Assembly: GCA_017562135.1 (NCBI GenBank)
Contig: QEYB01001053.1
Coordinates: 124,001-188,000, forward strand
Origin: Dipylidium caninum
Lineage: Eukaryota > Platyhelminthes > Cestoda > Cyclophyllidea > Dipylidiidae
Length of the DNA: 64,000 nucleotides
Reading direction: 5' to 3'
Shown: in pieces, positions 43,901 through 56,468 of the stretch
How positions within the stretch are numbered: the stretch's first letter is position 1
How the letters are laid out: every line of letters begins with the position of its first letter
Program-made: the position numbers and the translations under genes
The notes under the pieces: generated by a model
The model's input: only the letters and a program-made list of their open reading frames with translations
Databases searched by the model: none
What the model was told of the DNA's origin: nothing

Positions 43901-46040
43901 TGTTTCTTCCTCTATTGCTACAACAACGTCCATTTTAAACTTCTCCTTTTTATATATTCTTTTAAGACAGGCTCATTTCTCCTGCCCTCTTCCCTCCCCC
44001 TCTCCCTCCCCGCCTGCCCTTTCTCGCCGCCTAAATGCTACAACGCCTTAAATAAATTCCTAAAATTGCGCCTCCTCCCCGAGATTAGTTAAAGGGCCGT
44101 CACTTTTTATTTAAACCATCAACAGCCACGTGGCAAACAACGCAGCTACCCCAAGGAGTTTGGTGAAATTAATTCCTCCTTCACCAAATTACCATTTTAA
44201 ACATCGGAAATGATATAACGAGGACGACATCCTCTGAGAGGGCTTCTCACTGCTTTAACCAGTGTGGCAAATTTGTCGGTTTCTAGGTTACCGCTTTGTC
44301 CTCGTGACGGGTAAATGCTTCCACTGCCCATAAATCAGTCTTCATTTTGACGTTTCTCCACCGTCAGCCCACGACGCGGCGGCGTTGGGGCTGCCGGTGC
44401 TGTGTGCTGTTCGGGGTGTGGGACCTCCTCCCACGCGCGCTGATGACTCATCCAACGTGTACTTTGCTGTGTTTCGGCTTTGCCGGAGAAAAAAACCGAT
44501 AAAAAAAATCGATTTGCCGATAAAATCGACTGCATGTGAATATTTCCGCCGAAAAGCGCTTTCGAGGCCGAAATTTGGACGCTTTCAACGGGAGAAAAGA
44601 CTTAAAGACTGAATAAATAACGCCGCCTTGGCATAGGAGATTGATTTCAGTGATAAGGAAATCATTGTTTGACGATGTGTCCGACCGCAGAGTCCGGACG
44701 TGAGTCTAATGAGAAACTCTAGAGGGGTCTGACAAACTGAGTGGCCTAAATGAAGGGGCATTAACGATTTCCCGCCTGGAGAACAGCGAACCCTCACCAC
44801 CCTCTCAACGTGATGTCGCATCTTTGGGGTGGAGGCTTCGGTCTCAGGTTGCCGGTTCTCACTCGGAAGACGATGGACAAGAGCGCCTTACTTTCATGTT
44901 ACTATAAGTAAACGCCTGAATCTACGACGATGTGATTCAGAGCCGAGAGAGGTCGGAGAGTTTCAGCCCCAAGTATATTGTTTGGTGCTTAAGCCTTCGC
45001 TTGCGTCACAGTTACTGTCCTTCACCCTGTTCCTGCATGGTGAAAGGCGAAAAGATCAAAGGTGGCTAAAAGGCGAGACAGAGTCGGCGTGGTTAGGCGA
45101 GGAAACCCATAAACTGAGGGGCGGAGACTGTCACTTCTCCTCTTGTGTCAAATGGGCTGCCGAGGGGGCAATTCCACGACAGGATGTCCACCTTCCTTTC
45201 GTGTCTGTCGCTACTTCACAGGTTTTGACCCACAACCAACGGCGTTACTTGGCTGAGTTGATCTGGACGATGCCCTAAAACGCAGCCTCGAAGCATCAGG
45301 CGTACAGGCGAGGCGCCAGGAGAGACCGGACCTCCATTTCCCTCTTTGGGGAGCGAGACGGTTCCGCCTTCTGGACACAAGACCAACACTGGGATTACAT
45401 TACCTGACCCCAATTGTGCAACATGACGCGAAATGAAACGCAAAACTGTCACAGTATGACGAGAGCGACCTATGAAAACCAACAAAACCCAAAGTCCCCC
45501 GTTCTTTGGGGACATTGGGGAAAGAGGGGTGTGGCCTGACAAAAGGGGAATCTATTTGGGCGATAGTGTTGTGGAATGACAGTTATTCCATCCCGAACGC
45601 AGTGCAGTGGGCATTTCATTGCCTCATGCATCCTCGCGCCCTGTTGTCAGGGTCCATGCCAATAAACGAGGCGAGTTCCGGAACTCGGGCGTGAATATGG
45701 GCGTCTGTGTGGTGACACGTGTCTCCCTCATATTGCCGAGTTACTCGAGTCCTAGGCCGTTTTGGGGAAGAAGCGGGACACACTTTATCACACCACGTGT
45801 AATTGAAGAGAGCGGCGACGACTGTCCTGACTTGTCTGCACATTTATATCAGTAAGCCGATTAGGTGAAGTTGATTGTGACAGGCATTTGATTGGATTTC
45901 ACCAATCCCCACCCTTTTCTTCATACTCTCAGTCCTGGCAACACCTTTTGAGACAATACACTTTCACATTGTGACAAAATCGTTCCGCGTGGAATGACAA
46001 CTACTTGAAAAATTGTAGCTGAAACTGCAGACTGGCGGAG
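37975..46040. other. Kinase 3' flank and gene-poor region
   Basis: The first kilobase is probably 3' untranslated sequence of the kinase. Beyond it no gene is recognised. Several ATCGAT motifs (39357, 39477, 39489, 40118, 40127, 44508), (GT)n at 43798-43821 and a G12 run near 40329 are present. Minus frame 40819-40583 (78 residues, MNVMLTGGLSGSLEKAKKI) is protein-like in composition but unrecognised. Confidence 0.4.
43798..43821 (+). repeat. (GT)n microsatellite
   Basis: About twelve GT units with one TT interruption. Confidence 0.8.
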
Positions 46041-46043
46041 GAG

Positions 46044-46140
46044 CCAATGAGACGAAAGCAACTCTGTGAATTGACCAATCAGGAGGGGACTTTCAAAAAA
46101 AATGCGTCACCCCTGTGAAGAGGAGGTACTAATTTTAGTA
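46044..46140. promoter_or_regulatory. CCAAT/CRE module A with TACTAA-TTAGTA inverted repeat
   Basis: CCAAT at 46044-46048 and 46075-46079, CRE-like TGCGTCAC at 46103-46110, then the perfect inverted repeat TACTAA-TT-TTAGTA at 46127-46140. No gene follows that I can recognise. Confidence 0.4.
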
Positions 46141-46627
46141 GGCGAGTGAAGGCGTTTCTCCTCCAGGCTCCCAAAATCCCCTGTGCGCCATATTTACTTC
46201 TAAAAGAAGAGAATTTATTTGCATTTCTTGTATTTCACTTCACTTAGTCAGAGTGGTGGACTACTTCACTAACCCGGGCAAATGTGATTTCTTCAATATT
46301 TCATGCAAAAGTGGCCAATCATTTTCTCCCTAAATCCACGCAACTAATAAGCGACGCGGTTGGGACTATGAGGGTACACTTAGTGTTACTTTGATTCAAA
46401 AAATAGCGTTCTAGGTTCTGAGTTAGGAGGTTAACTTTACTGAACAACTGTTTCGCCGCACGATGTTAAGGGGTATTCGGAAAATCAGGCCGCTATTTGT
46501 AGCTAGCACAAATGCTCTTCCACCCAGTATGGGTTGACCATGTTGTCCCTAATGTAAGACATCCTACTTTTGCTTATGTTTTTTGACTATTTGGCCTTTT
46601 CACTGCCATATTACAAAAGTCGGCAAA

Positions 46628-46707
46628 TGACGTCACATTTGCGGAGCCAATCAAAAACTGTGCAGTGTCGGAGAGGCCGTTTACTTTCACCTACTATTTT
46701 TAGTAGG
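46628..46707. promoter_or_regulatory. CCAAT/CRE module B with CCTACTA-TAGTAGG inverted repeat
   Basis: Full palindromic CRE TGACGTCA at 46628-46635, CCAAT at 46647-46651, and a perfect inverted repeat with 7-base arms, CCTACTA-TTTT-TAGTAGG, at 46690-46707. Confidence 0.45.
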
Positions 46708-47050
46708 TCAACGTTTTTTTAAGTTTAATGGCACTTACTAATTCGTCAAAAAAAGCAAATACTAAGACATTGTTGGATCATCTTCTGTATTCTTACGTAG
46801 TAGTAGAGCATTTGATTATGTGAACAAGCGGCGCAAATACAGGAATTTTCACATATACTTGTAAAATGAATGGCTAAAATATGGACGCGGGTTTCCTAAC
46901 TTAAGTCGACTTTTTCTACCCTCAATATCCTTCGGTGATAATAACACAGATCCGTTTATGCTGTAGAACTAGAATGACTTGGACCGAGTGGTGTTTGACG
47001 TTATTAGCCCCCAATTAATGAGTTGAGATGTCAGCTACCGTCGGCGCGGT

Positions 47051-47137
47051 GACACGTCACTCGAAGCCTGTAATTGGCTACGTGGCTCGAGCTGAGCCAA
47101 TCATTACGAGAGGTCTTACGCATTACTTTTTCATTGG
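47051..47137. promoter_or_regulatory. CCAAT cluster with CRE-like site
   Basis: GACACGTCAC at 47051-47060, ATTGG at 47073 and 47133, CCAAT at 47097, and TTACGCAT near 47117. No inverted repeat of the TACTAA type is seen. Confidence 0.35.
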
Positions 47138-48629
47138 TCAGAAGAGACAGCTTTCCAACGGCACTCTATTAGTTCTAAAATCGGCCAAATTTAGTACCTA
47201 AGGTTGGCAGTTTTGATAGATGGGTTGGGAGGGTTACCATGTAGGTCATTATGTGTTGTAGGCACATTTATAACATGTCTATTGTGTGCCTTGATTATGG
47301 AAAAAGTGTTAGAATGCTGTGGACAAATAAGGATGCGAAAGTGGGAATAAAAGACACGTTTACCAGGCGTGAAAAAACGGGAATTTTGTGAAAATAGTAC
47401 AGACACTGACGCGCAATCTACTCGCGCATGGGGTGAAAATTTTCTTCCCCTGTGTGTGAATAATGTCGACTGAGGGGGACTTCACTCGGAGCTCGTCCTT
47501 TCTCCCACCGACGCTCGCACCATGCCCGGCGGCCTCACGGCGCGTCGGCACTTCTCGCAGTCGTTTATCCTTAAGTTTGGCCAGTTTGCGGCGGGAGGTC
47601 TTCCAGCATTCTTCTCCGGCGTCGTCTTGTCTTGTTACGAGCCAAATTCGGCTATTTTTCTTATTCATTTTCACTTTTTGCCAATGTACGAATTCTTCAG
47701 CCTAAGTGGGGAGTTTAAGATATCGTGGAGTCGTAAGAGCCCTGAGAACCTCCATTGCTGCCTTTCCCCAACCGTACACGTTTAGTAATCTCGGAGGAGA
47801 CGAGATCACTGGTGGATCGTGGGTTGTGGACCCCAACACTCCAGTGACTCGGCGCAAAGGCATGAATCGTCTAAACTTGCCAAGTCTTGTCAAAAAAATC
47901 TAAATTTAACTCATCCTCCCTCCCCCCTTACACCCCCGATTGGATTCTCTTAAAGCAAGTGAAAAATCGGTTTACGTTATCTTTTTGGTCCCCAAAATAA
48001 GTGAAGTTTTCGCTGACCCATCAGGTGATTACAAGTAACCTCGAAATAACCTAAAGTGGCCTTAAGAAACGACTAAATTCCGTTGGAAATGGTTAAGGCG
48101 AAATGGGAAAAAAGAATGAGTCTGGTGACATTCCTCTACAGAAGATGTCAGACGTGTGATATTAAATGTCGCAAAAAAGATAAGTCCCCGATAGGAGTGG
48201 CGAATTTCGGGGGAGGTGTCAATCAAGTGGGACGTCACGTTTCTGACGTTAAAATACTCTCATTTGAAATGGGGAATTTGTGGCTGAGTATGAAAATTTA
48301 GTTGGATTTTGCGTCAAGGAATGGGTTGACAACCCCGCTGTCAGGCGCTCCAAGTTGAGCGGGGCAGGTTAATGTTGAGGAGCGTGTCAAAATTCTGCCA
48401 TTGATTAAATCATTTACTCTTGACACTATCGATTTTCCATATACTCGCATGTATGTGTGCATACATTTTTACTTTTCACAAGTACAGCATAATTTTATAG
48501 ACTTATTTATGACAATATGAAAAAGATACACTGATTTTTTTGACCTAAGTACAAGGAATTAGGATTACATTCAAAATATAGAAAATTATGAAACCATAGT
48601 GCTCACTGTGCGCCACTCCGCTTGATCTC

Positions 48630-48740
48630 ATTGGCTCAACGATAGTAGCGCACGATCCTGATTGGTCCGCTAGATGACGCAATCGCGCGTTTGCGATTGG
48701 TTATCATCTGCGCAACGCGCGCCTAGCGGTGTATTTAAGG
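48630..48740 (+). promoter_or_regulatory. Promoter-like region: three inverted CCAAT boxes, ATF/CEBP site and TATA-like box
   Basis: ATTGG at 48630, 48661 and 48696, composite TGACGCAAT at 48675-48683, a GC-rich stretch, then GTATTTAAGG at 48731-48740. The spacing suits a plus-strand RNA polymerase II promoter with a start near 48765. Downstream to 49.2 kb only an unrecognised frame (ATG 48896) is present, so the product is unknown. Confidence 0.45.
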
Positions 48741-50744
48741 CGAGGAGGGAAGCGAAGCCCCAATTAAGATAGTCGGCAAAGCAAAGCGTTCACATTCTCA
48801 GACTGCACATTAAATATCTGAGCTACTGACTACCCTCACCCGTTGTTCAAGGCGGGTAACTAATAGAGGCACACACGTGGTGCGCGCGTGTGCAGATGCC
48901 CTCTTGTCTTTGTACTACTGGCGAGGGTAGTTGTTGGTTCACTGGAACACCAAAAGTCGGCCCATCCCCACCCCATGTCTATCTCATCCCCCTCTCCCAT
49001 TATTCCTCCTTTTTTTGTTGCATTTGTCTCCCTCCCCCTTTTTGTGTGATTATGCTCGGAATTCCCGTAAGTTTTGTTGGATGGAGAAAAGGCTTAAAAT
49101 GGAAAAAACCACTTTTACTCGATGTCTTCCATCTCGCTGTTAATTCATTTAAAGCAAACTCCTTTTTGTTCTAATGTCACACACTCCTGCCTACTTTTCG
49201 TGCGATCAAAATAGCCCAAAATTTTGCCCTCCCCGCCGATTCCACTTCGATGGCGATGACAGTAAACGAAGTTCCCTGCTTGTTTCGTCCAGAACGGCTG
49301 CACATTTCTTGTGCACTCACGGCTCGAGGACTTGCTATCCCACTTCTCCTCCTCCTCCTCCTCCTCCTCCTCGCCCTTTCACACCTTGTTTTTGCAAATT
49401 TACATTTCACAGAAGGCGGTCCAATCATGTCTGGATGGGGAGGGACTTAATTCGCCCTCCCGAAGGCAGGTGTAGAGGGTTGGCGGTTGAAAAATACCGT
49501 GTTTTCGTTTAGTTTCATCCTATGCCAAAGGGGACAACGGCACCGTGGTCTCGTCGGGTGGCACCAAACTCGCGCTGAAGGTCTCACAAAAGGGCCACGA
49601 GAGGGCGACATTTGCGTGGGACAAAACAATCGAGGGTGACGGGTCAAGTTGAGCTGGGACCCACTCAACGGGGGGGGAGGGGGGGGAGGGAGGCCAATCA
49701 CTCCTTCGGGCGTTGCAGCCCTCGAGGTGGGACTTTGATGTCAGACTGGGGGTTGCGCGGCAGAATGCCGCCGCCCTGACGAGAGTCGCCGTATTAAAAT
49801 GGACTCAGGAGACTGACGAGAAGGTTCACACTTGACGGGGATGTTACTTTGGCGATTGTCAGACGAGGTCAATTCAACCATCCAATCAGATTTGCACTGA
49901 CAAACGCCTCCACCCCGCCACTTTTCCCCGATTGAGTGGGACAAAATATGGACGCCCCTCGAAATGATATTGATTTTGCAATCGATTGACTCCTTCGCCC
50001 GTCAGAACAGTTTTATGACAAGCGGTTCTCGCGCCCCCCTGCTTCCCCCCCCCACCCGCTGCCAGGCCGCCCTGCAAGCTGTTATGCCCGCTAGAGCATT
50101 GCAATTGGAAAATCGATATCGATTAGTGAGTGGTGCTCTCGGCGCGGTTAAAGATAACTGAACTGTGAACCGAAAAAATGATAAGCAAATGGTGTGATTT
50201 TTTGATTATTTGGACTTTCACCTGTCTTTGTCACTGGCAAAGAGAAAGACGGGTAACAAAAAAGAGGCGAATGTCAATCAAGTGGACGAGGGGAGCCTTC
50301 ATCGGAACCGAGGGAGGCGATCTCTCTCTGTTACACTCTCTTTCTAAAGGGCACAAAATAGGAAAAAAAAAAGGGAAGACAAATAAGTTGGCCTCAGGGG
50401 GATGCGGAGTAAAGACCCTCGACTGTGTTTGTATTCACCTAAATTACAGGCGCGCCATTAACAAGCAGGCAAATACATCATTTCACTCAAATTTCATTCA
50501 AGAGGGGTCAACTCCCTCTGAGCCAACAGTTCCAACGCCCTGAGCTCTTTCGAACGCCCACACTGAACCCTCTAATCGTAAAACGTGCAAATAGGAAAGT
50601 TCAAAATCTCAAACTGATGCACCGCGGTGCTAATTACCGCCGTTAACACTGTGTTTACCTTAAATCAAGCGCCTTAATTAGTTTGCCCCTCTTCTTTGCC
50701 CGTGCACTGTGCACCAACTTGCATACCCTCTCTCGCCTCGGCCA

Positions 50745-50868
50745 CCAATGGGCGCGCGGCTGGGCCACGTAAGCGGTTGCGTAACCCGCTGACTCCGCCC
50801 CGACCAATGGGCGAGCGGCTTGCAGCCTTGCCTGGGCGTGGCCTCCAGACACCGGCCAGAATTAGTAG
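50745..50868. promoter_or_regulatory. CCAAT module with TTAGTAG half-site
   Basis: CCAATGGGCG at 50745 and again at 50804, a TTGCGTAAC C/EBP-like site near 50777, GC boxes (GGGCGTGG near 50833), and TTAGTAG at 50862-50868, which is half of the inverted repeat seen in modules A, B and at 55521. Confidence 0.35.
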
Positions 50869-52936
50869 CCTGGACAAATCGAGAAGGCGTTCTGGCCCGG
50901 CGACTTGTCGAGGTGCCAATGTCGCGTTTGGAGTGGCTCCAAGGTCTCGGGGCCGGGCGCCATTGTCTTCCCTCCCCGCCCCCGCCCCCCCGGTTCCATC
51001 GCCTCCCAGGTTCAGTTGGACTCGCGTTGCGATGACAACGGCGAGAGTGATGGGGAAGAGGGGAGTTTGCACGGCTGGGTGTTAAGATCCGCGGTGCACC
51101 GGGCCGGGGGGCGCCGGGTGTTGCGGCAGGAGACGACAGGCCGCCTGTCCGACAGTCTAGCGAACGGAGGGCGGAAGGAGGCTTGAGCAAAGGGCGATGC
51201 GAACACCTCGGGCGGCGAGAGGCGGCCGCTATCGCTTGCCTCGGCGGGGAGAGAGAGAGAGGAATCGGGCGTTTCCGCCGCGCCTCTGAACTGGATTGGC
51301 CACACGACCTTGAAGTTTTCCTCTCGCTGGGCGCAGATTCACATCACTAAACCGTAGTTGGGGAAATTTAGTAACTGAGAGGGGCAAAAAAAAACAATAA
51401 ATGCTCTGGTCGGGATGAGAAGAGAATGCGGCCGGGCGAGTGATCTACACTACACGATTTCCTACTCGTTTTGAGGTGGTTTGTTTACCCAGACACCGGG
51501 GAGCTTTGAGGACAAGGCCACTCCGGCCTCGGCCGAGTCGAGGAAGAGAATCGAGACACCGCCTCGTCGTCTCCTTTCGCCGTCTTTTGCCCGAGAAAGT
51601 GCGGTCGGCACTGCGGGGCGGCGGGGGTGGAGGGGCTTTTTGGGGCTGGCGCGACTCGGTGTGAGGCGGCCACTGCGGCGGGGTGGCCAGGGGAGTCGGG
51701 GAGATCGAGGGAGGCATCCTTCTCTCCCTCATCTCCTGCCTTTCCTTCTCGCCCCACCACCATGGTGAGCCCATACTACTCGTCACACTACTTACTAACT
51801 GACAGTTTAAATTTTTTTAACTTCCTTCGAGTTAATTGGTGCGGTCGTACCTCCTCCCCTCCAGAATTTTATAGAGCTGAGGAAAGCCGGACGCGTTTGA
51901 AACCCCCCCAAACTCCTTTCCACTGCGGACGTTTCCGCTGTTGCGCCGCAAAGGCGTTTTCACCAAATACCTCCACTGATGGGTGGAGACAGGGCGGAAG
52001 TGACGAGGATGTCGGCTCTCCTCACCTCGAGAAGCACGACAGCTCCGCCTCCTTCCTCGCCCGGTCACCTGGCCGGCTCGAGCTCAACCTCGACCTCGTC
52101 CAACCCTCCACCAAGCGACTGAGGCGCTTTCGCCCCCACCCCTCTTCCGCCCCCGCCTCCGCCACGCGAGGAGGCCTCTTTCCTCCTCCTCCTCGCCGCC
52201 CTGTTGAGCACGTCGAGGAGGAGCGAAACAAAGGCTGCGCGTTACTTCCTCTCCCCTAAAGCATAATTCCTTTTTTTAAGTATTTAAGTCCCCGTATTTA
52301 CGACCGGAAGAAGCGATCTCCCACTGGCCAGACACACTTTAAGGGGCAGAGACGTAAACGGGTGGAAGGAGAGAGAGAGAACGGAAGGGGGAGAGAGAGA
52401 GAAACTATTTTTGGGTTTTAAGAACCAGGCGGAATCAGCCCCTCCCCCTGACCCGCCACCGCCACCGCCACCGCGGCCGCCCCCGCTCCGCCCCAGGCTC
52501 GCAGATTCCTTCAGAGGGGGCAGTCGCCCCTCCGGCCTGCTTGCGACTGAGGAGATCGGCCCGATAAACTCCCCGGACACTCGAATGAATCCTTTTGACA
52601 AACAGCATTATATTTACGTTTTCTGTACTGATTCCGATTGGAGGATGTGAGGGGAATTGGGGGTGGCAGAGGAGGAGCCGGGAGCCGAGGGGGAAGAGGA
52701 GCGGCGGAGGAGGAGGCGGAGACAGAGGCGGGGACGAGGGAGCAGGTCAAAGTAAGTAGGAGAAGACGAAATATTTTCGTGTAATCGGAAGGAAAGATGG
52801 CTGGGGGGAGCGGCTGACCGTCCTTTAGATCTCAGGCAAATGGGACATCAAAGCGGCCGAATAGTTCAACGAAAGGCGAGGGAAGGACGAGGCGTCGGGT
52901 CTCTCCCCACACCTCTGCGTCCGCCGGGCATCCACA

Positions 52937-52960
52937 CGCTGCGCTGCGCTGCGCTGCGCT
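52937..52960 (+). repeat. (GCTGC)n pentanucleotide repeat
   Basis: About five tandem copies of a five-base unit (gctgc/gcgct). Confidence 0.8.
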
Positions 52961-54437
52961 GAGCGTCCAAATCCCAACTGAGGGCCCCCCTCCCCTCCCC
53001 GCCACCGCTTGAGGGTTGAGGGGTGCAGTCGTGGCTTCGTTTTATTTGCCTCTCCCCTCGCAGACAAAGGGCCAAAGTTTCGAGACGACACTGAGTTCAA
53101 GTCCGCGCCTTGGGGCCAAGCCGGCGTCCGGCGTCCAGAGAGGCGATCCCAGTCTGCTTGAGACAATTCGCGTCGCGGATCTTCAACTCGACCGGGGGGC
53201 GGCGGGGGCTGGCGGTGGGGAAGACGAAGGAGACGTGCAAGGCAGCCGCAAAAGAGGCATCTGCAGTTGTGGACACGTTGGTTACTCAATTTTTTTTCTC
53301 TCCGGTAATAATTTCCACTGCTGTAGACATTCGGACTGTCGAGGGCAGAAGTTAATAAAATCGAGAAGCGTTGGCAGTGCGGTGGGGCGGGACCGAACGG
53401 GGGGCGAGGCAGGACGCCTGCCTTAAGGCGGAGAAGTCGTAAAGTGGACAAAAAAGATAACTTATTTTTCCACAATCTCCGCCCGACTGGTCATGCTGTC
53501 AACCTTCGTGTCCTTCGCCGGCACATGGAATGAAGCCGAACGAAGGAGGCACGAGGGCGGGGGGGAGAGGTGGACCTAAGAACTCCCAAGCCCCCACACT
53601 CCCGTCCACCTGAGCTTTGTGAATTTCTGATGAGTCTCGGCTTATTGTCTGCCTGTCACGGGCAGACGCTGCGACCCTTGTCCCCCCACCGGCCGAGGAA
53701 TTCGCCCACTCGCCTCCCCGCTCTGCCCGACAGCGTCTGCTCTGAGTCGAGGAGGCTGAGGGAGACGCGTGGACCGTTCTTTTCTTTTTTTCTCTTGCCT
53801 CAACTGAAGACGATTTTTACCAGAGAGTGGCGTTTATAAGTAGTATGTGAGGCGCGCGGGAGGACGGTTCCAACTTCCCCCAGTGGGGCGAACGGTCGTC
53901 ACGCGGGCAGCAACGTTGCCACAGCCACGTCGGCGCCACGCGCGTCGGAAGTTGGGGGAGGAGACGCAAGTGGAGACGACGGTGGGCTTCCTCCCAGCAG
54001 CGACATTCCCGGAAGACCGCGCGCGGCCTGGTGAGGAGCTCCGAGGGAATCGCTCTCCCGTCTGTAAGAACGAAGTGAAAATAGCCGCCGTCTCCACGAC
54101 TGCACCGCTGAAGCCCGGGGAGGCTGCGGCCACGTCAGAAGCGTCGGTGGACGCCCACTGAGGGAGAGAGGAGACGCGGACGCGAGGCAAAGTACGACGC
54201 CGCGCAGAGGGTGACAATCGCCGCGAGTAGATCGCCCTGCGGCCGTCCGTCCGAGGGCGAGTGAATGCGCCGGTGTGGAGAAGCAGGTTGAAGCGGCCCC
54301 GCCTCCTCCGTTGGCAGCTTCGTGGCTTGGACACTCAAACGTCTGTCTTGAATGGCGAGACATGGACGCATCGGACGTGACGGGGGAGAATTTCGGTCCT
54401 GGCAGCCAGTGTGGTACGTCCTCCTGCCTTCCTACGG

Positions 54438-54441
<4 letters not shown>

Positions 54442-54475
<34 letters not shown>
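54442..54475 (+). repeat. (CA)n microsatellite
   Basis: Seventeen perfect CA units, the longest dinucleotide tract in the window. Confidence 0.9.
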
Positions 54476-54477
<2 letters not shown>

Positions 54478-55467
54478 TTTCACTTAACTACCGAGCCGTT
54501 TCCACTTCGCCCGCCGTTATCGTCTGTGGGAAGATCAGACTCCCACCGCTGGAGGTGGCGGAGGCGGAGGAGAATGAGGGGAGGAGAGTGGAGATCTGAT
54601 TACCCCCAGGAAGAGGAGTTCTGTCGTTGCAAAGGTCTTGCTTAACCACTCGAGGTGAAAAGCTGTGACATTTGACACCGCGATACCTCGGCCGTCGAAG
54701 CCTTTTGCATCAGAGCGCCCGCCTCGGCATGGTCGGAGGCTTTAACTGGCCTGGCAGGGCATCAGTTGCCTTCTTGGCCGAAATGGGTGTGGCAGATGCC
54801 CACTACATCCTCCGCAAAAGCCTAAACCATGGGGAAACCTACAGCCAAGGAAGTCCTCCGTCTCCCTCGCCTCAAGCGAAAGTCTTCCTGGCCGAGGACC
54901 GGCCCGCACGCCTGCGGCAGGCGCGGTGGTCTGTTCCGCCTTCTCCGGGGAGAGGGAGAGAGTAAAAGATGCGTCCGCAGCGGTGCAACAAATTGGGCAA
55001 AACAGTTTGAAATGAACAAGAAGACCGGAGGTCCTACGCAGTCCCCTTCGGTGACCAGAGCGCTACACCATTTCTAGTCGCATTGGGCTGTTTCGGACGC
55101 GGTTTGCCCACCAACTTGAGGCCTCACCACGAATTCGTTGTTATCTCACTTACTAAAAAGACGACACTCGATTTCGCAATAATAAAACCGAAAATGGATT
55201 AGACGTACTGGAAGTCGCGCCCTAATCAGACCAAGTCTACACATTCGCGACCCGCCAGGCAACAAATCAAACCGAGTCGCCACAGTGGTTAGGACAAAGT
55301 AGTCAAAGCGTGGCGTCTCAGAGTACACGATGTTCACTTTTCGCAGGCACCCATACATAAAGGCAAAAAGAAAATTCACTCCGCCAATGTGCACTCGGGT
55401 TAAAGTTGTCAACACCGCCGCCCCCTGCTCTGCGCCGATTGCACAATCGATTGGGCAACACGTTCAG

Positions 55468-55536
55468 CCAATGGGACGCGGCGGTTGGCTGGTCAGACCA
55501 ATGACGTCACAGTTGAGCCGCTACTAAAGTTAGTAG
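55468..55536. promoter_or_regulatory. CCAAT/CRE module C with CTACTAA-TTAGTAG inverted repeat
   Basis: CCAAT at 55468, inverted TTGG near 55484, CCAAT at 55498 fused to a full CRE TGACGTCA at 55502-55509, then CTACTAA-AG-TTAGTAG (7-base arms) at 55521-55536. The order is the same as in module B. Confidence 0.45.
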
Positions 55537-56412
55537 CCAGGGGAAAGGCTAGTCTGTGGGAAGGAAGTCTCGGTGACATTAAATATACATTATGATTGTG
55601 TGTGCGTGTGTGTGAATATGGATACGTTGGCAAATGCTGGTGCCTCAACTTTGCTTTTATCGCCATATAACGGCAATGAAAGCCCCCTGCTCATTGTGAG
55701 CCTGAAGGCTAGTTCAATGCAGCCGCCGCTTCAGGGGGGGGGGAGCCAGTCGTCTCAGTGCTTTGGCGACGGAGAAATTTCCCAGCTTTTGAAATAACTC
55801 CGCCCCCCAGTTGGATCACAAAGGCGTAGGGTGAGGTCGTCGCCAAGTCACGAATTCGTGTTTACGTAGACGCGATTCCTCGCCTACTTTCAGGCGTCTT
55901 GGCCGACTTCATCTGTCACTGCTGCCTAGAAAGTGATATTTTCTAGCACAGGGCAAATAATTAGTCTGTCTGGTACCCCGAAAGTAGACAGGTTCGGAAA
56001 CGAAAAACCAACCCCGGAAGCTAAATCCGTCAGACCAAAGAATGGCTCGACTTGCGGCAATGGCGATAGCTCAACCACTTTCGCTGCCTGGCCTCGAGTT
56101 TGAGAGCGTCTGCTCTCCGTCCGACGCGTCAGTCTCCGCTGGCTCGTGCATTTCAGTCTGTCCGCCGCTCTCCTCGACACGTCCACAGGGGAGAGAAGAC
56201 GGCCACCGAGACGTGCCTGGTGTGCGCGGCGGCTCGCGAAGTAGACACAGTCCTCGGGCTGAAGGGACACCAGCTGGCGTCGTCTGGATGCCAAACAACC
56301 GGCGGTTGAGACAAATTTCCACTCCGCCGAACGTAGCGCCACCGTGGCAGCTGCACGTGAGGCCAAATGGGACAAGGCACCGCCTCCGTCCGGAAGTCGG
56401 CAGAGCCTCATT

Positions 56413-56468
56413 GTCCTCCCTCCCTCCCTCCCTCCCTCCCTCCCTCCCTCCTCCCTCCCTCCCTCCCC
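56413..56468 (+). repeat. (CCCT)n tetranucleotide repeat
   Basis: About 13 CCCT units with one slip, followed by CT repeats to about 56500. Confidence 0.85.

Larger units (their letters stand above)
48741..55460. other. Gene-poor region
   Basis: No recognised gene. (CTC)n at 49345-49374, a 14-base perfect palindrome AATCGATATCGATT at 50111-50124, (GCTGC)n at 52937-52960 and (CA)n at 54442-54475. A plus frame at 51627-52259 is long (210 codons) but low-complexity and unrecognised. Confidence 0.4.

Noticed and set aside
51627..52259. 210-codon plus-strand frame
   Set aside because: Low-complexity Pro/Ser/Arg composition with overlapping frames of similar length. No domain, and no clear start or splice context.
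55020..55080. tRNA-like stretch on the minus strand (TGGTGTAGCGCTCTGGTC)
   Set aside because: It resembles an A box, but there is no matching B box or cloverleaf with a 7-base acceptor stem.
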